A stretch of DNA of 64,000 bases from Vicingaceae bacterium (GCA_018402765.1 JAGYIE010000002.1:558001-622000); one strand, 5' to 3'. Positions 1 through 9,759 are shown, counted from the first letter of the stretch. Made by a program: numbers and translations. Notes: generated from the sequence alone by a model not told the origin.

Positions 1-1371
1 TCAGATACAGTTACTGTATTAGAAAAAATTGGACACTTTTTAGACGAGGAAAACAACAAGTTATTTAGAGAATATAAGGCACTTGGCTATTCAAATGAGG
101 AAATATCTTCCATGATTGCCAAGAAACTCGACGTTCAATCAATTCTAAAAAATGCTGCTTTAGATTGGGATGGTGGATACGCAATGGCTGGATTAATGGG
201 ACATGGAGATGCTTTTGTTTTAAGAGACCCTTCAGGAATTAGACCTGCTCACTACTATCAAGATGATGAGGTCGTGGTTGTTACATCTGAGCGACCTGCA
301 ATTCAAACCGCATTCAATGTGCCATTTGAATCCATAAAAGAGATAAAACCTGGGCATGCATTAATAATCAAAAAAGACGGCACAGTTGCACAGCAGCTTG
401 TTCGTGAGCCATTAGAAGAAAAGCAGTGTTCATTTGAGCGTATCTATTTCTCCAGAGGAAGTGATGCGGATATATATAAAGAGCGAAAAGAATTGGGTCG
501 TTCTATAACTCCTGAGGTGTTGAAAAGCATCAATTATGATGTGGACAATACCGTGTTTTCATTTATTCCAAATACTGCTGAAACAGCTTTCTACGGTATG
601 GTGAAGGGCATGGAAGATTATATCAATCAAAATAAGTTAAAGGAAATTAGAGCACTAGGTCCTGATGCTACGGATGAACAATTAACTGAAGTACTCTCTA
701 AGCGCGCAAGAGCTGAAAAAATTGCTATTAAAGATGCCAAACTTAGAACGTTTATTACACAAGATAGCGGTCGCGATGACTTAGTGGCTCATGTTTATGA
801 TGTAACGTATGGAGCTATTCACATAGGTAAAGATAACTTGGTAGTGATTGACGACTCCATTGTTAGAGGAACTACATTAAAACAAAGCATTTTCAGAATT
901 CTAGATCGACTAGGGCCTAAGAAGATTGTTATAGTTTCTTCTGCACCTCAAATTCGTTATCCAGATTGCTACGGAATTGACATGGCGAAATTGGGCGATT
1001 TTATAGCTTTTGTGGCAGCCATTACTTTATTAAAAGAGAAAGGCAAGGATGCTATTATAACAGACGTCTACAAAAGATGTAAAGCACAAGTAAACTTACC
1101 AAAAGAAGAAATCCGCAATTACGTAAAAGAAATTTATGCACCATTTACTGCTGAACAAATTTCCGATAAGATTAGCGAATTATTAAGACCCGAAGGCATT
1201 AATGCTGAGGTGCAGGTAATTTATCAAACAATTGAGGGTCTTCATAAAGCAATACCAAATCATAGAGGAGATTGGTATTTTACCGGTGACTATCCAACTC
1301 CAGGAGGGAATAAAGTGGTGAACAAAAGTTTCATAAATTATGTGGAAGGTAAGAACGAAAGGGCATATTAA
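1..1371 (+). CDS. purF: Amidophosphoribosyltransferase, long Bacteroidota form (5' partial)
   Basis: Frame 1 is open from the first base, so the gene starts before the window; the first ATG inside (112) is internal. The product is a PurF-like glutamine PRPP amidotransferase, which makes phosphoribosylamine in the first step of purine synthesis. The visible part holds the end of the N-terminal amidohydrolase domain (a SGIRPAHYY segment) and a C-terminal phosphoribosyltransferase domain with the PRPP-binding signature VVIDDSIVRGTT. The catalytic N-terminal Cys lies outside the window. The long spacer and extended C-terminus match the roughly 630-residue paralogue common in Bacteroidota rather than the usual 500-residue PurF, so it may be the second, less studied copy. 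It converges on the CtlX-like gene and ends at a strong hairpin. Confidence 0.85.
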   Translation, partial: SDTVTVLEKIGHFLDEENNKLFREYKALGYSNEEISSMIAKKLDVQSILKNAALDWDGGYAMAGLMGHGDAFVLRDPSGIRPAHYYQDDEVVVVTSERPAIQTAFNVPFESIKEIKPGHALIIKKDGTVAQQLVREPLEEKQCSFERIYFSRGSDADIYKERKELGRSITPEVLKSINYDVDNTVFSFIPNTAETAFYGMVKGMEDYINQNKLKEIRALGPDATDEQLTEVLSKRARAEKIAIKDAKLRTFITQDSGRDDLVAHVYDVTYGAIHIGKDNLVVIDDSIVRGTTLKQSIFRILDRLGPKKIVIVSSAPQIRYPDCYGIDMAKLGDFIAFVAAITLLKEKGKDAIITDVYKRCKAQVNLPKEEIRNYVKEIYAPFTAEQISDKISELLRPEGINAEVQVIYQTIEGLHKAIPNHRGDWYFTGDYPTPGGNKVVNKSFINYVEGKNERAY

Positions 1372-1395
1372 AGCCATTTATGTCATCAAAGAGAA

Positions 1396-1425
1396 AGACT
1401 TCACAATTTGTGAGGTCCTTTTTTT
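1396..1425. terminator. Terminator between purF-like and ctlX genes
   Basis: A nine-base stem (GACTTCACA paired with TGTGAGGTC, one G-T wobble) with an ATT loop is followed by a run of seven T on the plus strand. It ends the purF-like transcript. The stop codon of the convergent gene (1424-1426) lies in the T-run. Confidence 0.8.
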
Positions 1426-2338
1426 AGCGTTTTTCTAAAAAGTTCTCTGCAATCATGCAACGAACACTGCCACCGCCTATTTTTTCAATGGTTGGAATCG
1501 TTCCAATAATTAAATCTGAATTGGATGTTAGAAGACCAATTTGCTCTGATGATAAGCTTGAGTATGCAGTAGATGAAATAGCAATGAATTTTTTTCCGTC
1601 CTTATTTCTTAGTTGTATGCAGTTTCCTGCAAAGGCATTCATTTGTTTGTAAGTGATGTTTATGAGTTTCTTTCCTCCTGTTTTCAAATTAGTAAGGATT
1701 TGTTTTTTCTCCAAAGGATTTGGAATGGCTTCTAAGCAAATTATGGCAATTTCTTCACCAATACTCATTAACACATTGGTATGGTAGATAGCTTTTCCTG
1801 ATTGATCAAATGCATGAAAACAAGTGCTTGCATATTGCATAGGTGAAGCCCAACTTTTAACTAAATCTTCGTTTGTTCTACTTGAAATGCTTGCATAAAC
1901 GGTTCTATTTAAATGGTCGATTACTAAACTTCCAGTCCCTTCTAAGAATTTACCTTCTTTTTCTGTCCGACTAATATCATTAAAACTGCCAAAAATAAAG
2001 TCATTGTAAATCCGTTCAATTAGTTCTGCTCGTCGTTCTATGCGCCTATTTATTGATTCCATTGGATATATAAAAACACTTCCGTCTTCATGAGTACTAA
2101 TCCAATTGTTGAGAAATACAGCATCAGGTTTAGGTGGCTCATTAGTATCTTCAAGTATTAAAACTTCAATTCCTGCCAATTCAATATTAGCAACTAACTG
2201 ATTAAATTCTCTATCAATTTCTATATGGTTCAATACCAAATTTTGCTGAAAAACATTTGAACATGCAGTCAACTCATTAAATCCAAAACGTTTTGGCCTT
2301 AACATTAAAATAGATGAGGCAGGATACGAAATTGACAT
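1424..2338 (-). CDS. ctlX: CtlX-type amidinotransferase/citrulline hydrolase family protein
   Basis: This 304-residue protein belongs to the guanidine-modifying (amidinotransferase/DDAH-like) fold and resembles the family named citrulline utilization hydrolase CtlX. Visible signatures are KPDAVFLNNWIST near residue 70, EGTGSLVIDH near 130, YHTNVLMSIG near 190 (catalytic His) and GGGSVRCMIAEN at the C-terminus, with the expected nucleophile Cys294. Members hydrolyse the ureido or guanidino group of an arginine-like substrate, probably in the cytoplasm; no signal peptide is seen. It stands alone, converging on the purF-like gene. The start ATG at 2338 begins the conserved N-terminus. The family call is firm; the exact substrate is inferred. 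Confidence 0.8.
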   Translation of the reverse strand: MSISYPASSILMLRPKRFGFNELTACSNVFQQNLVLNHIEIDREFNQLVANIELAGIEVLILEDTNEPPKPDAVFLNNWISTHEDGSVFIYPMESINRRIERRAELIERIYNDFIFGSFNDISRTEKEGKFLEGTGSLVIDHLNRTVYASISSRTNEDLVKSWASPMQYASTCFHAFDQSGKAIYHTNVLMSIGEEIAIICLEAIPNPLEKKQILTNLKTGGKKLINITYKQMNAFAGNCIQLRNKDGKKFIAISSTAYSSLSSEQIGLLTSNSDLIIGTIPTIEKIGGGSVRCMIAENFLEKR

Positions 2339-2633
2339 TGTTTATTTTTTCATTTTAATAACAAAATAAAGGTAGCTATTCCAATTCATGTGGCTTATTG
2401 TTTGCACATGAATAATACAAACCCCTTTAAATTCTCTTACTTTTTTACGCGCATGACCAAGACGAAAGGCAATGTTATGAATGCCAATTTTAACGGGGTA
2501 TTAACGTTTCACAAAAGGCTTAAATAATTCTTTATAAATGTTCTAACTCACGAATAAAAATCATTAATAAATGTTTATTTTAAGGATTCTAGTTAAAGAT
2601 TTTGATTTATCTAAAAATTACTTTATTAAATAG

Positions 2634-2969
2634 TTAGATATTTTAGAGTTTGTTTTTCAAGAAAATTTTTCTGTTGATAGAGAAGAGTCTCTCCAATTTG
2701 TTGAGACTTCAAGTACATATAATAATGTTCAGAATACATTTATTTTACCAGCAAAGTTAAACTACTCTATAAATATAACTCCTGAGGCACGCATCGTTTT
2801 TGCTGAAGGGATGAAGAATGAAAAAAAATTACCAAAGATGGCGACATTAATTAATGATATGGTGTACAGCATATTGTTTAAACTTTTAATTCGAGTCGAT
2901 AAGCCCTCTATTTTGACGAAGTTATTTTCGAGTAGAGATAAGGCAATTGATTGGCTACTGAATGAATGA
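2634..2969 (+). pseudogene. Remnant of a small STAS/SpoIIAA-like protein gene
   Basis: The frame is open from 2634, just after an in-frame TAG, to a TGA at 2967-2969, but has no good start until an ATG at 2811 near its middle. The translation carries the pattern of small Bacteroidota STAS/SpoIIAA-like proteins: an ITPEAR motif followed by an E..K......A.LI.. helix, then RVDKPSILTKLFSSR and KAIDWLLNE at the C-terminus. The first third of the family is missing or frameshifted, so I call a degraded copy. A short functional protein from 2811 cannot be excluded. The family match is from memory of its typical tail. Confidence 0.45.
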
Positions 2970-2970
2970 T

Positions 2971-3108
2971 TTACTCTTTTATAACTCTTCCAGTGGAGTT
3001 CGCATCGTTAGCGCCTACTTTCAGCAAGCATACACCTCGATTTAATTCACCTATATTGATTTGATAACTTTTTTTAGTTTCAACTATAAGTTTATCTTTC
3101 ACCAATTT
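2971..3108 (-). pseudogene. Orphan C-terminal T9SS sorting domain (gene remnant)
   Basis: On the minus strand 45 codons are open before a TAA at 2971-2973; an in-frame stop lies immediately upstream (3109-3111) and there is no ATG. The translation (YQINIGELNRGVCLLKV, then STGRVIKE at the end) has the shape of a type A type IX secretion C-terminal sorting domain: beta strand, turn, L..G.....V, and a terminal K-rich strand. It is the tail of a secreted protein whose body is gone. It implies the lineage has or had a type IX secretion system. Confidence 0.55.
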
Positions 3109-3317
3109 TTATTTTATAGACATATAATACTATAGAATCGCTGCAGTGTAAATTTTAACTTAAGGGAATACTATTTTTTGCTAGCAAATAGAATAATAAA
3201 AATGAAGCTTATGCTTAATTATATTAGTTTGTGCTACCATTCTATTTCATGAATACATGGACAGTAACTAATTGCTTCAAATCCATCGGTCCATCGCTAA
3301 ATCGAAGGATTATTACA

Positions 3318-3830
3318 TTAACCTTTTAACTTCTTATACAACGGAACTGTACTGCAAGGCTCGCCGTACATAATGGCTTTTGCGAAGGGGAGTAATTTGT
3401 TGGTCAATGTAACATAGGCCGATTCAGGAACGGCTTTATCACCACATCCTTTAATGACTATTCTAGCGTCTTGGTATTCAGAGAAATCAATTTTATTGAG
3501 CTGTTCTTCAAAAAGCAGCTGGTTTATGGTATCAAGTGAACCAAAAAAAACGCGCTTGGCAAAAGGGCGTATTGCAATCGATAAAAGCATGTAAGCCCAA
3601 GTGGGTACAATTGCGTCTACTGAACAATGGATAGCCACTAATTTATCCTGATACACCGACCAATCATTGATTTTGATAAATTCCCTGAAGTCTTTTTCTT
3701 TTAGAGCTATTTCTTCCCATAAATTTTGCTTAATATCGTAATTAACACGCTCACCTTCAATATAGTACTCTTCTAAATTGAGGGTGATAATTCCGCTTTT
3801 CGCAACTCTATTGACAATTTCTTCAGCCAT
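3318..3830 (-). CDS. DUF2480 family protein, last gene of the suf operon
   Basis: This 170-residue cytoplasmic protein of unknown function matches DUF2480, a family found almost only in Bacteroidota and usually sited at the end of the SUF operon. It starts four bases after the SufT-like gene. It has no membrane segment and no metal-binding Cys cluster; conserved features include VAIHCSVDAIVPTWAYMLL near residue 70 and GCGDKAVPESAYVTLT near 130, which look like two related half-repeats. Genomic linkage suggests a role tied to iron-sulfur assembly, but none is shown by the sequence. Confidence 0.8.
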   Translation of the reverse strand: MAEEIVNRVAKSGIITLNLEEYYIEGERVNYDIKQNLWEEIALKEKDFREFIKINDWSVYQDKLVAIHCSVDAIVPTWAYMLLSIAIRPFAKRVFFGSLDTINQLLFEEQLNKIDFSEYQDARIVIKGCGDKAVPESAYVTLTNKLLPFAKAIMYGEPCSTVPLYKKLKG

Positions 3831-3834
3831 AACT

Positions 3835-4167
3835 CTAGAGGAATCCTAATTCTAATTTAGCTTCTTCGCTCATCATTTCTTTACCCCACGTTGGTTCCCA
3901 AACGATGGTTACTTTTGAACTTTTTACTGACCATAGATCGCCAGTTTTCTGCTCTACTTCATTCGGCATAGACTCTGCTACAGGGCAGTTTGGAGAGGTC
4001 AACGTCATCTCAATATTTACATTAAATTCTTCGTCTACTTTTACCTCGTAGATTAGACCTAATTCATAAATATTTACAGGAATTTCAGGGTCATAAATGG
4101 TACTAAGTACTTCTATCACTTGATCTTCTACTTGCCTTGGCGTAATGTCCGTTTTATTCTTTTCCAT
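3835..4167 (-). CDS. sufT: SufT-like iron-sulfur assembly protein (DUF59/MIP18)
   Basis: This 110-residue protein is a DUF59/MIP18-family carrier protein. The family signature is clear: VLSTIYDPEIPVNIYELGLIY near residues 20-40 and LTSPNCPVAESMP near 57-69, with the conserved Cys in the TSPNCP motif. SufT proteins help mature iron-sulfur enzymes, probably in target delivery. It sits two bases after sufE and four before the DUF2480 gene, so the three are almost certainly co-translated. Confidence 0.85.
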   Translation of the reverse strand: MEKNKTDITPRQVEDQVIEVLSTIYDPEIPVNIYELGLIYEVKVDEEFNVNIEMTLTSPNCPVAESMPNEVEQKTGDLWSVKSSKVTIVWEPTWGKEMMSEEAKLELGFL

Positions 4168-4169
4168 TT

Positions 4170-4595
4170 TTAATTTTCAGTTTTCGCTTTGTATCCTAAG
4201 GCGAATAATTTCATTTTTTTCACCATACTAACCAATCCATTAGATCGAGTGGGTGACAAGTGTTCTTTTAAACCAATTTGATCGATGAAATACAATTCGT
4301 TATTCAATATTTCATTAGGAGTTTGATCAGAAACTACACGAATCAACAATGCAATGATTCCTTTGGTAATTATAGCATCACTGTCGGCGGTGAATAAAAT
4401 TTTACCGTTTTCTAGCTGGCCATTAAGCCAAACTTGACTTTGGCAACCTTTGATGATGTTATCATCTGTTTTATTGGCTTCATTAATCATGGGTAACTCT
4501 TTACCTAAACTAATGATGTACTCGTATTTATCCATCCAATCCGAAAAGATAGAAAACTCATCAATTATTTCGTCTTGTCGTTCTTTAATTGTCAT
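4170..4595 (-). CDS. sufE: Cysteine desulfuration protein SufE
   Basis: SufE accepts the persulfide from SufS and passes sulfur to the SufBCD scaffold. The 141-residue length is normal and the sulfur-accepting Cys51 lies in KGCQSQVW, at the same number as in E. coli SufE. Its ATG overlaps the sufS stop by one base (TAATG), a translational-coupling arrangement that fits two proteins that work as a complex. Confidence 0.95.
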   Translation of the reverse strand: MTIKERQDEIIDEFSIFSDWMDKYEYIISLGKELPMINEANKTDDNIIKGCQSQVWLNGQLENGKILFTADSDAIITKGIIALLIRVVSDQTPNEILNNELYFIDQIGLKEHLSPTRSNGLVSMVKKMKLFALGYKAKTEN

Positions 4596-5815
4596 TATCG
4601 TAACATTTTTATGGCTCTATTTAGTGCCACAATCATTTTATCTACTTCTTTTTTTGTATTGTATATAGCAAAAGAAGCTCTTATAGTTCCAGGTATTTTG
4701 TACCAATCCATCAGGGGTTGTGTGCAATGGTGACCCGTTCTTACTGCTATTCCCATCTGATCTAAAATTACACCTACATCAAATGGATGCGTTCCGTCCA
4801 CTAAAAAGGAAATCACACTTGCTTTGTTTGCTGCTTCTCCGATGATTCTTAGGCCATCTATCTTCTTTAGTTCCGCAGTAGCGTAATCTAATAATTCGGT
4901 TTCGTGAGTATGAATAACTTTCCAATCTAATTTATTTAGAAAATCAAATGTAGCATTCAATGCAACGCCAGCCGCTATGTTTGGCGTGCCTGCCTCAAAT
5001 TTATGTGGCAACTCATTGTAGGTTGTCCTTTCAAATGATACTGTTTTGATCATATCGCCACCACCTTGATAAGGAGGCATTTTGTTCAATAAATGTTCTT
5101 TTCCGTAGAGGATTCCAATTCCTGTAGGACCAAACATCTTATGCGCTGAAAACACAAAAAAGTCACAGTCCCAAACTTGCACATCTATTTTCATATGCGG
5201 CACTGACTGTGCTCCGTCAATCATCACCAACACATCATTTGCATGAGCAAAATCAATGATCTCTTTTACCGGATTGATGGTTCCTAATGCGTTAGAAATG
5301 TGAACAATTGAAATTAATTGGGTTTTCTCATTCACCATTGCTTTCAATTCATCCAATAATAATTCTCCTTTTTCATTGATAGGAGCGATTCTCAATTTAG
5401 CTTTCCGCTCGTCGCAAATCATTTGCCAAGGAACAATGTTCGAGTGATGCTCCATTGTGGAGATAATCACTTCATCGCCTTCATTTATGAAGGTTCGTCC
5501 AAAAGAACCTGCCAATAAGTTAATTCCATCTGTGGTTCCTTTGGTAAAGATAATTTCTTCGCTTTTGGCTGCATTAAAATAAACTTGAGCCTTCGTTCTA
5601 GCTGCTTCAAATGCTGTTGTTGCTTCTTGACTTAGCGAATGCACTCCACGATGGATATTTGCGTTTTCAAAACTGTAGTAGTTGTTTAAAGCATCAATCA
5701 TTACTTGCGGTTTCTGCGCAGTAGCTCCATTGTCAAAATAAACCAATGGTTGCCCATTCACTTTTCTGCTTAGAATAGGAAACTCATTCCGTAATGCTTC
5801 GATGTTAAAACTCAT
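4595..5815 (-). CDS. sufS: Cysteine desulfurase SufS
   Basis: This 406-residue PLP enzyme of fold type I takes sulfur from L-cysteine to form an enzyme persulfide. The PLP lysine is K226 in FSAHKMFGPTG and the catalytic cysteine is C364 in RTGHHCTQPLMD, both at the E. coli SufS positions. The short loop around Cys364 marks it as group II (SufS-like), which needs SufE; sufE follows with a one-base overlap. It lies two bases after sufD. Confidence 0.96.
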   Translation of the reverse strand: MSFNIEALRNEFPILSRKVNGQPLVYFDNGATAQKPQVMIDALNNYYSFENANIHRGVHSLSQEATTAFEAARTKAQVYFNAAKSEEIIFTKGTTDGINLLAGSFGRTFINEGDEVIISTMEHHSNIVPWQMICDERKAKLRIAPINEKGELLLDELKAMVNEKTQLISIVHISNALGTINPVKEIIDFAHANDVLVMIDGAQSVPHMKIDVQVWDCDFFVFSAHKMFGPTGIGILYGKEHLLNKMPPYQGGGDMIKTVSFERTTYNELPHKFEAGTPNIAAGVALNATFDFLNKLDWKVIHTHETELLDYATAELKKIDGLRIIGEAANKASVISFLVDGTHPFDVGVILDQMGIAVRTGHHCTQPLMDWYKIPGTIRASFAIYNTKKEVDKMIVALNRAIKMLR

Positions 5816-5817
5816 AT

Positions 5818-7110
5818 TTATTTTTTTAAACCGGTTTCGATTTTTTCTTCAATCAATTGTCGAAATGTTTCGATTCCTATATGTTGTAACACATCAGCAG
5901 CAAAAGCGTTCAATAATAGTCGAATTGCGCTATCTTCGGATAGACCTCTAGCTTTTAAATAAAAAATTGCTTCTTCGTCTAATTGTCCAACAGTAGAACC
6001 GTGACTGCACTTCACATCATCTGCATAAATTTCTAACTCGGGTTTAGAGTTAATTGTTGCGTCATCAGAAAGTAATACATTGTTGTTCGCTTGGAAAGCG
6101 TTAGTTTTCTGCGCATCTCTGTGCACCATTACTTTTCCATTAAATACAGCAGTGGCTTTATCGTCAATAACTCCTCTGTACAATTCATGCGATTCACAAT
6201 GAGGCACTAAATGATCAACTCTTGTGTGATTGTCAACTAATTGTTTTGCTTTAGGAAGGTAAAATCCATTTAAAGAGGTGTATCCATTTTCTCCTGCTAC
6301 AGCGATATTTAAGTTATTTCTAACAATATCACCATTGAAAGTAAAGGTATTAATGGTAAAGTTCCCGCTTTTCTCTTGTTGCACTTGATCAGTTGCAATG
6401 TGGAAAGAAGTACCGTTTTCTTCTTGTAGTTTATTAAACTCTAGGAAGGAATTTTCTGCTGCAAAGCATTCGTTTACTGCATTTGTAAATGACTTTCTGC
6501 CATTCAAATTGTGATAACTTGTCACTACTTTTCCTTCACTAAATGCTTCCCCAATAATTAAGTTCCTTGGATTAGTTATGATTTGATCTCCATCAATCAA
6601 ATTTATGATGTGAATTGGATGATCAGCTTTTTGTTTTTTCTCAATGTGAATAAATGCTCCATCTTGATGGAAAGCAGTATTTATATTGGCAAAGATTTCA
6701 TCGACAGGCACTTTTTTAGAAAAGTAAGAAGCAAATAGTTTAGCATGCTTTTTTTTAGCTTCTGATAGAGGGCAGGCAATAACTCCCTTTTGATCGGTAA
6801 TCGTTGATAAATCTGATCGGTAAAAGCCATTTACAAATACTAAAATATTATTCTCCATTCCTTTGATTAGAAAAGGAGTAATGTCAATATTTGCAGCACT
6901 TTCAGCTATAGTATATTCCGCTTTTAGTATGCGATTTATTCTAGTATATTTCCAGTATTCTGTTTTAGATGTAGGAAAATCTAAACCTTCAATTCTTTTG
7001 GTTGCCTCATCTCTAGCTGCTTTTGAGGCTGCCGTATCAAAATGAAAATCTTGTACACCAAAAGTCGATAGGAATTGATCTTTTACGTTCATAGTTGCTA
7101 TTTCGCTCAT
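5818..7110 (-). CDS. sufD: Fe-S cluster scaffold subunit SufD
   Basis: SufD (430 residues) is the SufB paralogue in the SufBC2D scaffold that builds iron-sulfur clusters. The C-terminal beta-helix and the family block DDVKCSHGSTVGQLDEEAIF, with the conserved His in CSHG, are visible near residues 358-377, and the C-terminus ends with the usual ARGL.E..A..LL helix. It follows sufC after 24 bases. Confidence 0.93.
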   Translation of the reverse strand: MSEIATMNVKDQFLSTFGVQDFHFDTAASKAARDEATKRIEGLDFPTSKTEYWKYTRINRILKAEYTIAESAANIDITPFLIKGMENNILVFVNGFYRSDLSTITDQKGVIACPLSEAKKKHAKLFASYFSKKVPVDEIFANINTAFHQDGAFIHIEKKQKADHPIHIINLIDGDQIITNPRNLIIGEAFSEGKVVTSYHNLNGRKSFTNAVNECFAAENSFLEFNKLQEENGTSFHIATDQVQQEKSGNFTINTFTFNGDIVRNNLNIAVAGENGYTSLNGFYLPKAKQLVDNHTRVDHLVPHCESHELYRGVIDDKATAVFNGKVMVHRDAQKTNAFQANNNVLLSDDATINSKPELEIYADDVKCSHGSTVGQLDEEAIFYLKARGLSEDSAIRLLLNAFAADVLQHIGIETFRQLIEEKIETGLKK

Positions 7111-7134
7111 TGTATCTTGTTTGAGATGTGTAGA

Positions 7135-7893
7135 TTAGACTTCTAATGCTTCCTCTTTTTTCAACCAATCATAACCCTTTTCCTCTAGCTCTAGTGCTAA
7201 TTCTTTTGGTCCTGATTTTATGATTTTACCATTGTACAATACGTGAACAAAATCTGGAACGATGTAATCCAATAATCGCTGGTAGTGGGTAATAACAATA
7301 CTTGCATTATCAGCTGATTTTAATTTATTTACTCCATTTGCAACAATGCGTAACGCATCGATATCCAAACCTGAATCTGTCTCATCTAAGATGGACAGTT
7401 TTGGATCTAACATAGCCATTTGAAAAATCTCGTTCCGTTTTTTCTCACCACCTGAGAAACCTTCATTTACAGATCTAGAAGCTAATGAATTGTCTAATTC
7501 AACTAAAGCTGATTTCTCTTTCACACGCTTTAAGAAATCTTTAGCTGGCATTGGCTCTTCGCCTTTATACTTTCTAATTTCGTTTATTGCAGTTTTCAAG
7601 AAATTGATATTGCTTACACCCGGAATCTCTACAGGGTATTGGAATGCTAAGAAAATACCTTCTCTTGCTCTATCTTCGGCGCCTAACTCCAACAAATCTT
7701 TTCCTTCAAATGTTACTGAACCTTCGGTAATTTCATATTCTTCTCTTCCAGCCAAAACAGAAGCTAATGTACTTTTTCCTGATCCATTGGGACCCATAAT
7801 TGCATGCACTTCACCTGGCTTTACTTCCAAGTTAATTCCTTTTAAAATTGGCTGACCATCAATCGATGCGTGTAAGTTTTCTATCTTAATCAT
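7135..7893 (-). CDS. sufC: Fe-S assembly ATPase SufC
   Basis: SufC is the ABC-type ATPase of the SufBC2D scaffold and acts in the cytoplasm, not as a transporter. The 252-residue protein shows Walker A GPNGSGKST (34-42), the signature FSGGEKKRNEIFQMA and Walker B LSILDETDSGLD, the form typical of SufC. It is preceded by a 60-base gap after sufB, the longest inside the operon, in which no clear promoter or terminator is seen. Confidence 0.96.
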   Translation of the reverse strand: MIKIENLHASIDGQPILKGINLEVKPGEVHAIMGPNGSGKSTLASVLAGREEYEITEGSVTFEGKDLLELGAEDRAREGIFLAFQYPVEIPGVSNINFLKTAINEIRKYKGEEPMPAKDFLKRVKEKSALVELDNSLASRSVNEGFSGGEKKRNEIFQMAMLDPKLSILDETDSGLDIDALRIVANGVNKLKSADNASIVITHYQRLLDYIVPDFVHVLYNGKIIKSGPKELALELEEKGYDWLKKEEALEV

Positions 7894-7953
7894 GGTATTT
7901 CTTTTTCTATAGTATAGTTCCTCTTTACAGGGGAAATAGTATCGTTTAATAAT

Positions 7954-9396
7954 TTATCCTACTGAACCTTCTAAGCTGATTTCTAGTAATTTTTGTGCTT
8001 CTACTGCAAATTCCATTGGCAATTGATTCAAAATCTCTTTACAGTAACCATTTACAATTAATCCAATGGCGGTTTGCTCGTCCATACCTCTCTGCAAGCA
8101 ATAGAAAATTTGGTCTTCACCAATTTTAGAAGTCGTTGCTTCGTGTTCTACTTTGGCTGTTTTATTACCAACTTCGATATATGGGAATGTATGTGCACCG
8201 CATTTATCACCCATCAATAAAGAATCACATTGGGTAAAGTTTCTTGCGTTAGTTGCTTTTTTACCAATGTTTACTAATCCTCTGTATGAATTGTTACTTA
8301 CACCTGCTGAAATACCTTTTGAGATAATCGTACTCTTAGTGTTTTTACCTACATGAATCATTTTTGATCCTGTATCCGCTTGCTGGTGATTAGCGGTAAC
8401 AGCTACCGAATAAAATTCACCGATAGAGTTGTCACCTTTCAAAATACAACCTGGATATTTCCAAGTGACTGCTGATCCTGTTTCTACTTGTGTCCAAGAA
8501 ATTTTAGCGTTAGTTTCGCATAACCCACGTTTAGTAACGAAGTTGTAGATTCCACCTTTACCTTCTTTATTTCCTGGATACCAGTTCTGAATCGTGGAAT
8601 ATTTAATCTCTGCGTTGTTTAATGCAACCAATTCTACTACAGCAGCATGCAATTGATTTTCATCACGCATTGGTGCAGTACAACCCTCTAAGTAACTTAC
8701 ATAGCTACCTTCGTCAGCTATAACTAAAGTTCGCTCAAACTGACCAGTGTTTGCTTCGTTAATTCGGAAGTAAGTCGACAATTCCATTGGACATCTTACG
8801 CCTTTAGGAATGTAGCAAAATGAGCCATCAGTAAATACTGCGGCGTTTAATGCTGCATAGAAATTATCTGTTTTCGGAACTACGGTTCCTAAATATTTAC
8901 GCACTAAGTCAGGGTGTTTCTGCACCGCTTCGCTAAATGAACAAAAGATGATTCCTAGTTCGTATAATTTGTCTTGAAACGTCGTTTTTACAGAAACAGA
9001 ATCCATTACAATGTCAACTGCAACCCCAGCTAATTTCTTCTGCTCATCAATAGAAATTCCTAGTTTTTTATACATCTCCAATAATTCCGGATCAGCATCA
9101 TCTAGGCTGTCTAAAACTTTCTTTGGTTTGGGAGCAGAATAATAGTGTAAATCTTGAAAATTAGGTTTTGGATAACTGATATGTGCCCATTCAGGCTCAA
9201 TCATTTCTTGCCAAGCTTTCAAAGCGCTTAATCTATATTCCAATAACCATTCAGGTTCGTTTTTTTTGGCCGAAATTAATCGAATAATATCTTCATTAAG
9301 GCCTTTTGGAGCCTTGTCTGATTCAATGTTGGTATAGAATCCGTACTTATACTCGCTGGAGGTAACTTCCGCCAATAATTCATCTTCTGATGCCAT
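7954..9396 (-). CDS. sufB: Fe-S cluster scaffold protein SufB
   Basis: SufB (480 residues) is the main scaffold subunit on which clusters are formed with sulfur from SufS/SufE. Family blocks include [19 protein letters not shown], the [13 protein letters not shown] segment, and [20 protein letters not shown] near the C-terminus with the Cys implicated in cluster building. The gene starts 19 bases after sufA. Length and motifs are normal. Confidence 0.96.
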   Translation of the reverse strand: MASEDELLAEVTSSEYKYGFYTNIESDKAPKGLNEDIIRLISAKKNEPEWLLEYRLSALKAWQEMIEPEWAHISYPKPNFQDLHYYSAPKPKKVLDSLDDADPELLEMYKKLGISIDEQKKLAGVAVDIVMDSVSVKTTFQDKLYELGIIFCSFSEAVQKHPDLVRKYLGTVVPKTDNFYAALNAAVFTDGSFCYIPKGVRCPMELSTYFRINEANTGQFERTLVIADEGSYVSYLEGCTAPMRDENQLHAAVVELVALNNAEIKYSTIQNWYPGNKEGKGGIYNFVTKRGLCETNAKISWTQVETGSAVTWKYPGCILKGDNSIGEFYSVAVTANHQQADTGSKMIHVGKNTKSTIISKGISAGVSNNSYRGLVNIGKKATNARNFTQCDSLLMGDKCGAHTFPYIEVGNKTAKVEHEATTSKIGEDQIFYCLQRGMDEQTAIGLIVNGYCKEILNQLPMEFAVEAQKLLEISLEGSVG

Positions 9397-9415
9397 AGTT
9401 TTTTATTTTTTTGAA

Positions 9416-9742
9416 TTAAATAGAAAAGCTTTCGCCACAGCCACAAGTTCGTGAGGCGTTCGGATTGCTAAAACTAAAGCCTTTACCGTTTAGTCCACCT
9501 GAATATTCCAATTCGGTTCCCAATAAGTAGAGCATGCTTTTTTTATCCACTACCACTTTTACTCCGTTATCTTCAAATACTTTATCGTTGTCAGTTAATT
9601 CTGAGTCAAAATCTAAGTTGTACATCAGGCCTGAGCATCCGCCGCCCTTAACGCCTACGCGTACAAAACTACCTTCTGGCTTGCCACTTTCAGCGAGCAA
9701 AGCAGAAATTTTCTCTTTTGCGTTATCGTTTACTTTTATCAT
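9416..9742 (-). CDS. sufA: Iron-sulfur carrier protein SufA/IscA family
   Basis: This 108-residue A-type carrier is the first gene of the operon. The three cluster ligands are present: Cys36 in GGGCSGLMY, and Cys100 and Cys102 in the C-terminal RTCGCGESF. It receives clusters from SufBC2D and hands them to targets. Its promoter, overlapped by a perfect palindrome at 9775-9797, should drive the whole eight-gene operon. Confidence 0.93.
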   Translation of the reverse strand: MIKVNDNAKEKISALLAESGKPEGSFVRVGVKGGGCSGLMYNLDFDSELTDNDKVFEDNGVKVVVDKKSMLYLLGTELEYSGGLNGKGFSFSNPNASRTCGCGESFSI

Positions 9743-9759
9743 TGCCTTAATATTTTCTG

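Larger units (their letters stand above)
2339..3317. other. 979-bp region without an intact gene
   Basis: No complete gene is seen between the ctlX and DUF2480 genes. The stretch contains two decayed coding fragments, annotated separately: a STAS-like tail on the plus strand (2634-2969) and a type IX sorting-domain tail on the minus strand (2971-3108). Their stop codons lie within two bases of each other. The rest (2339-2633 and 3109-3317) is AT-rich with stops in all frames. Confidence 0.6.

Noticed and set aside
3109-3317. Coding remnant upstream of the sorting-domain tail
   Set aside because: Translating all minus-strand frames gave only short open pieces with no recognisable family.
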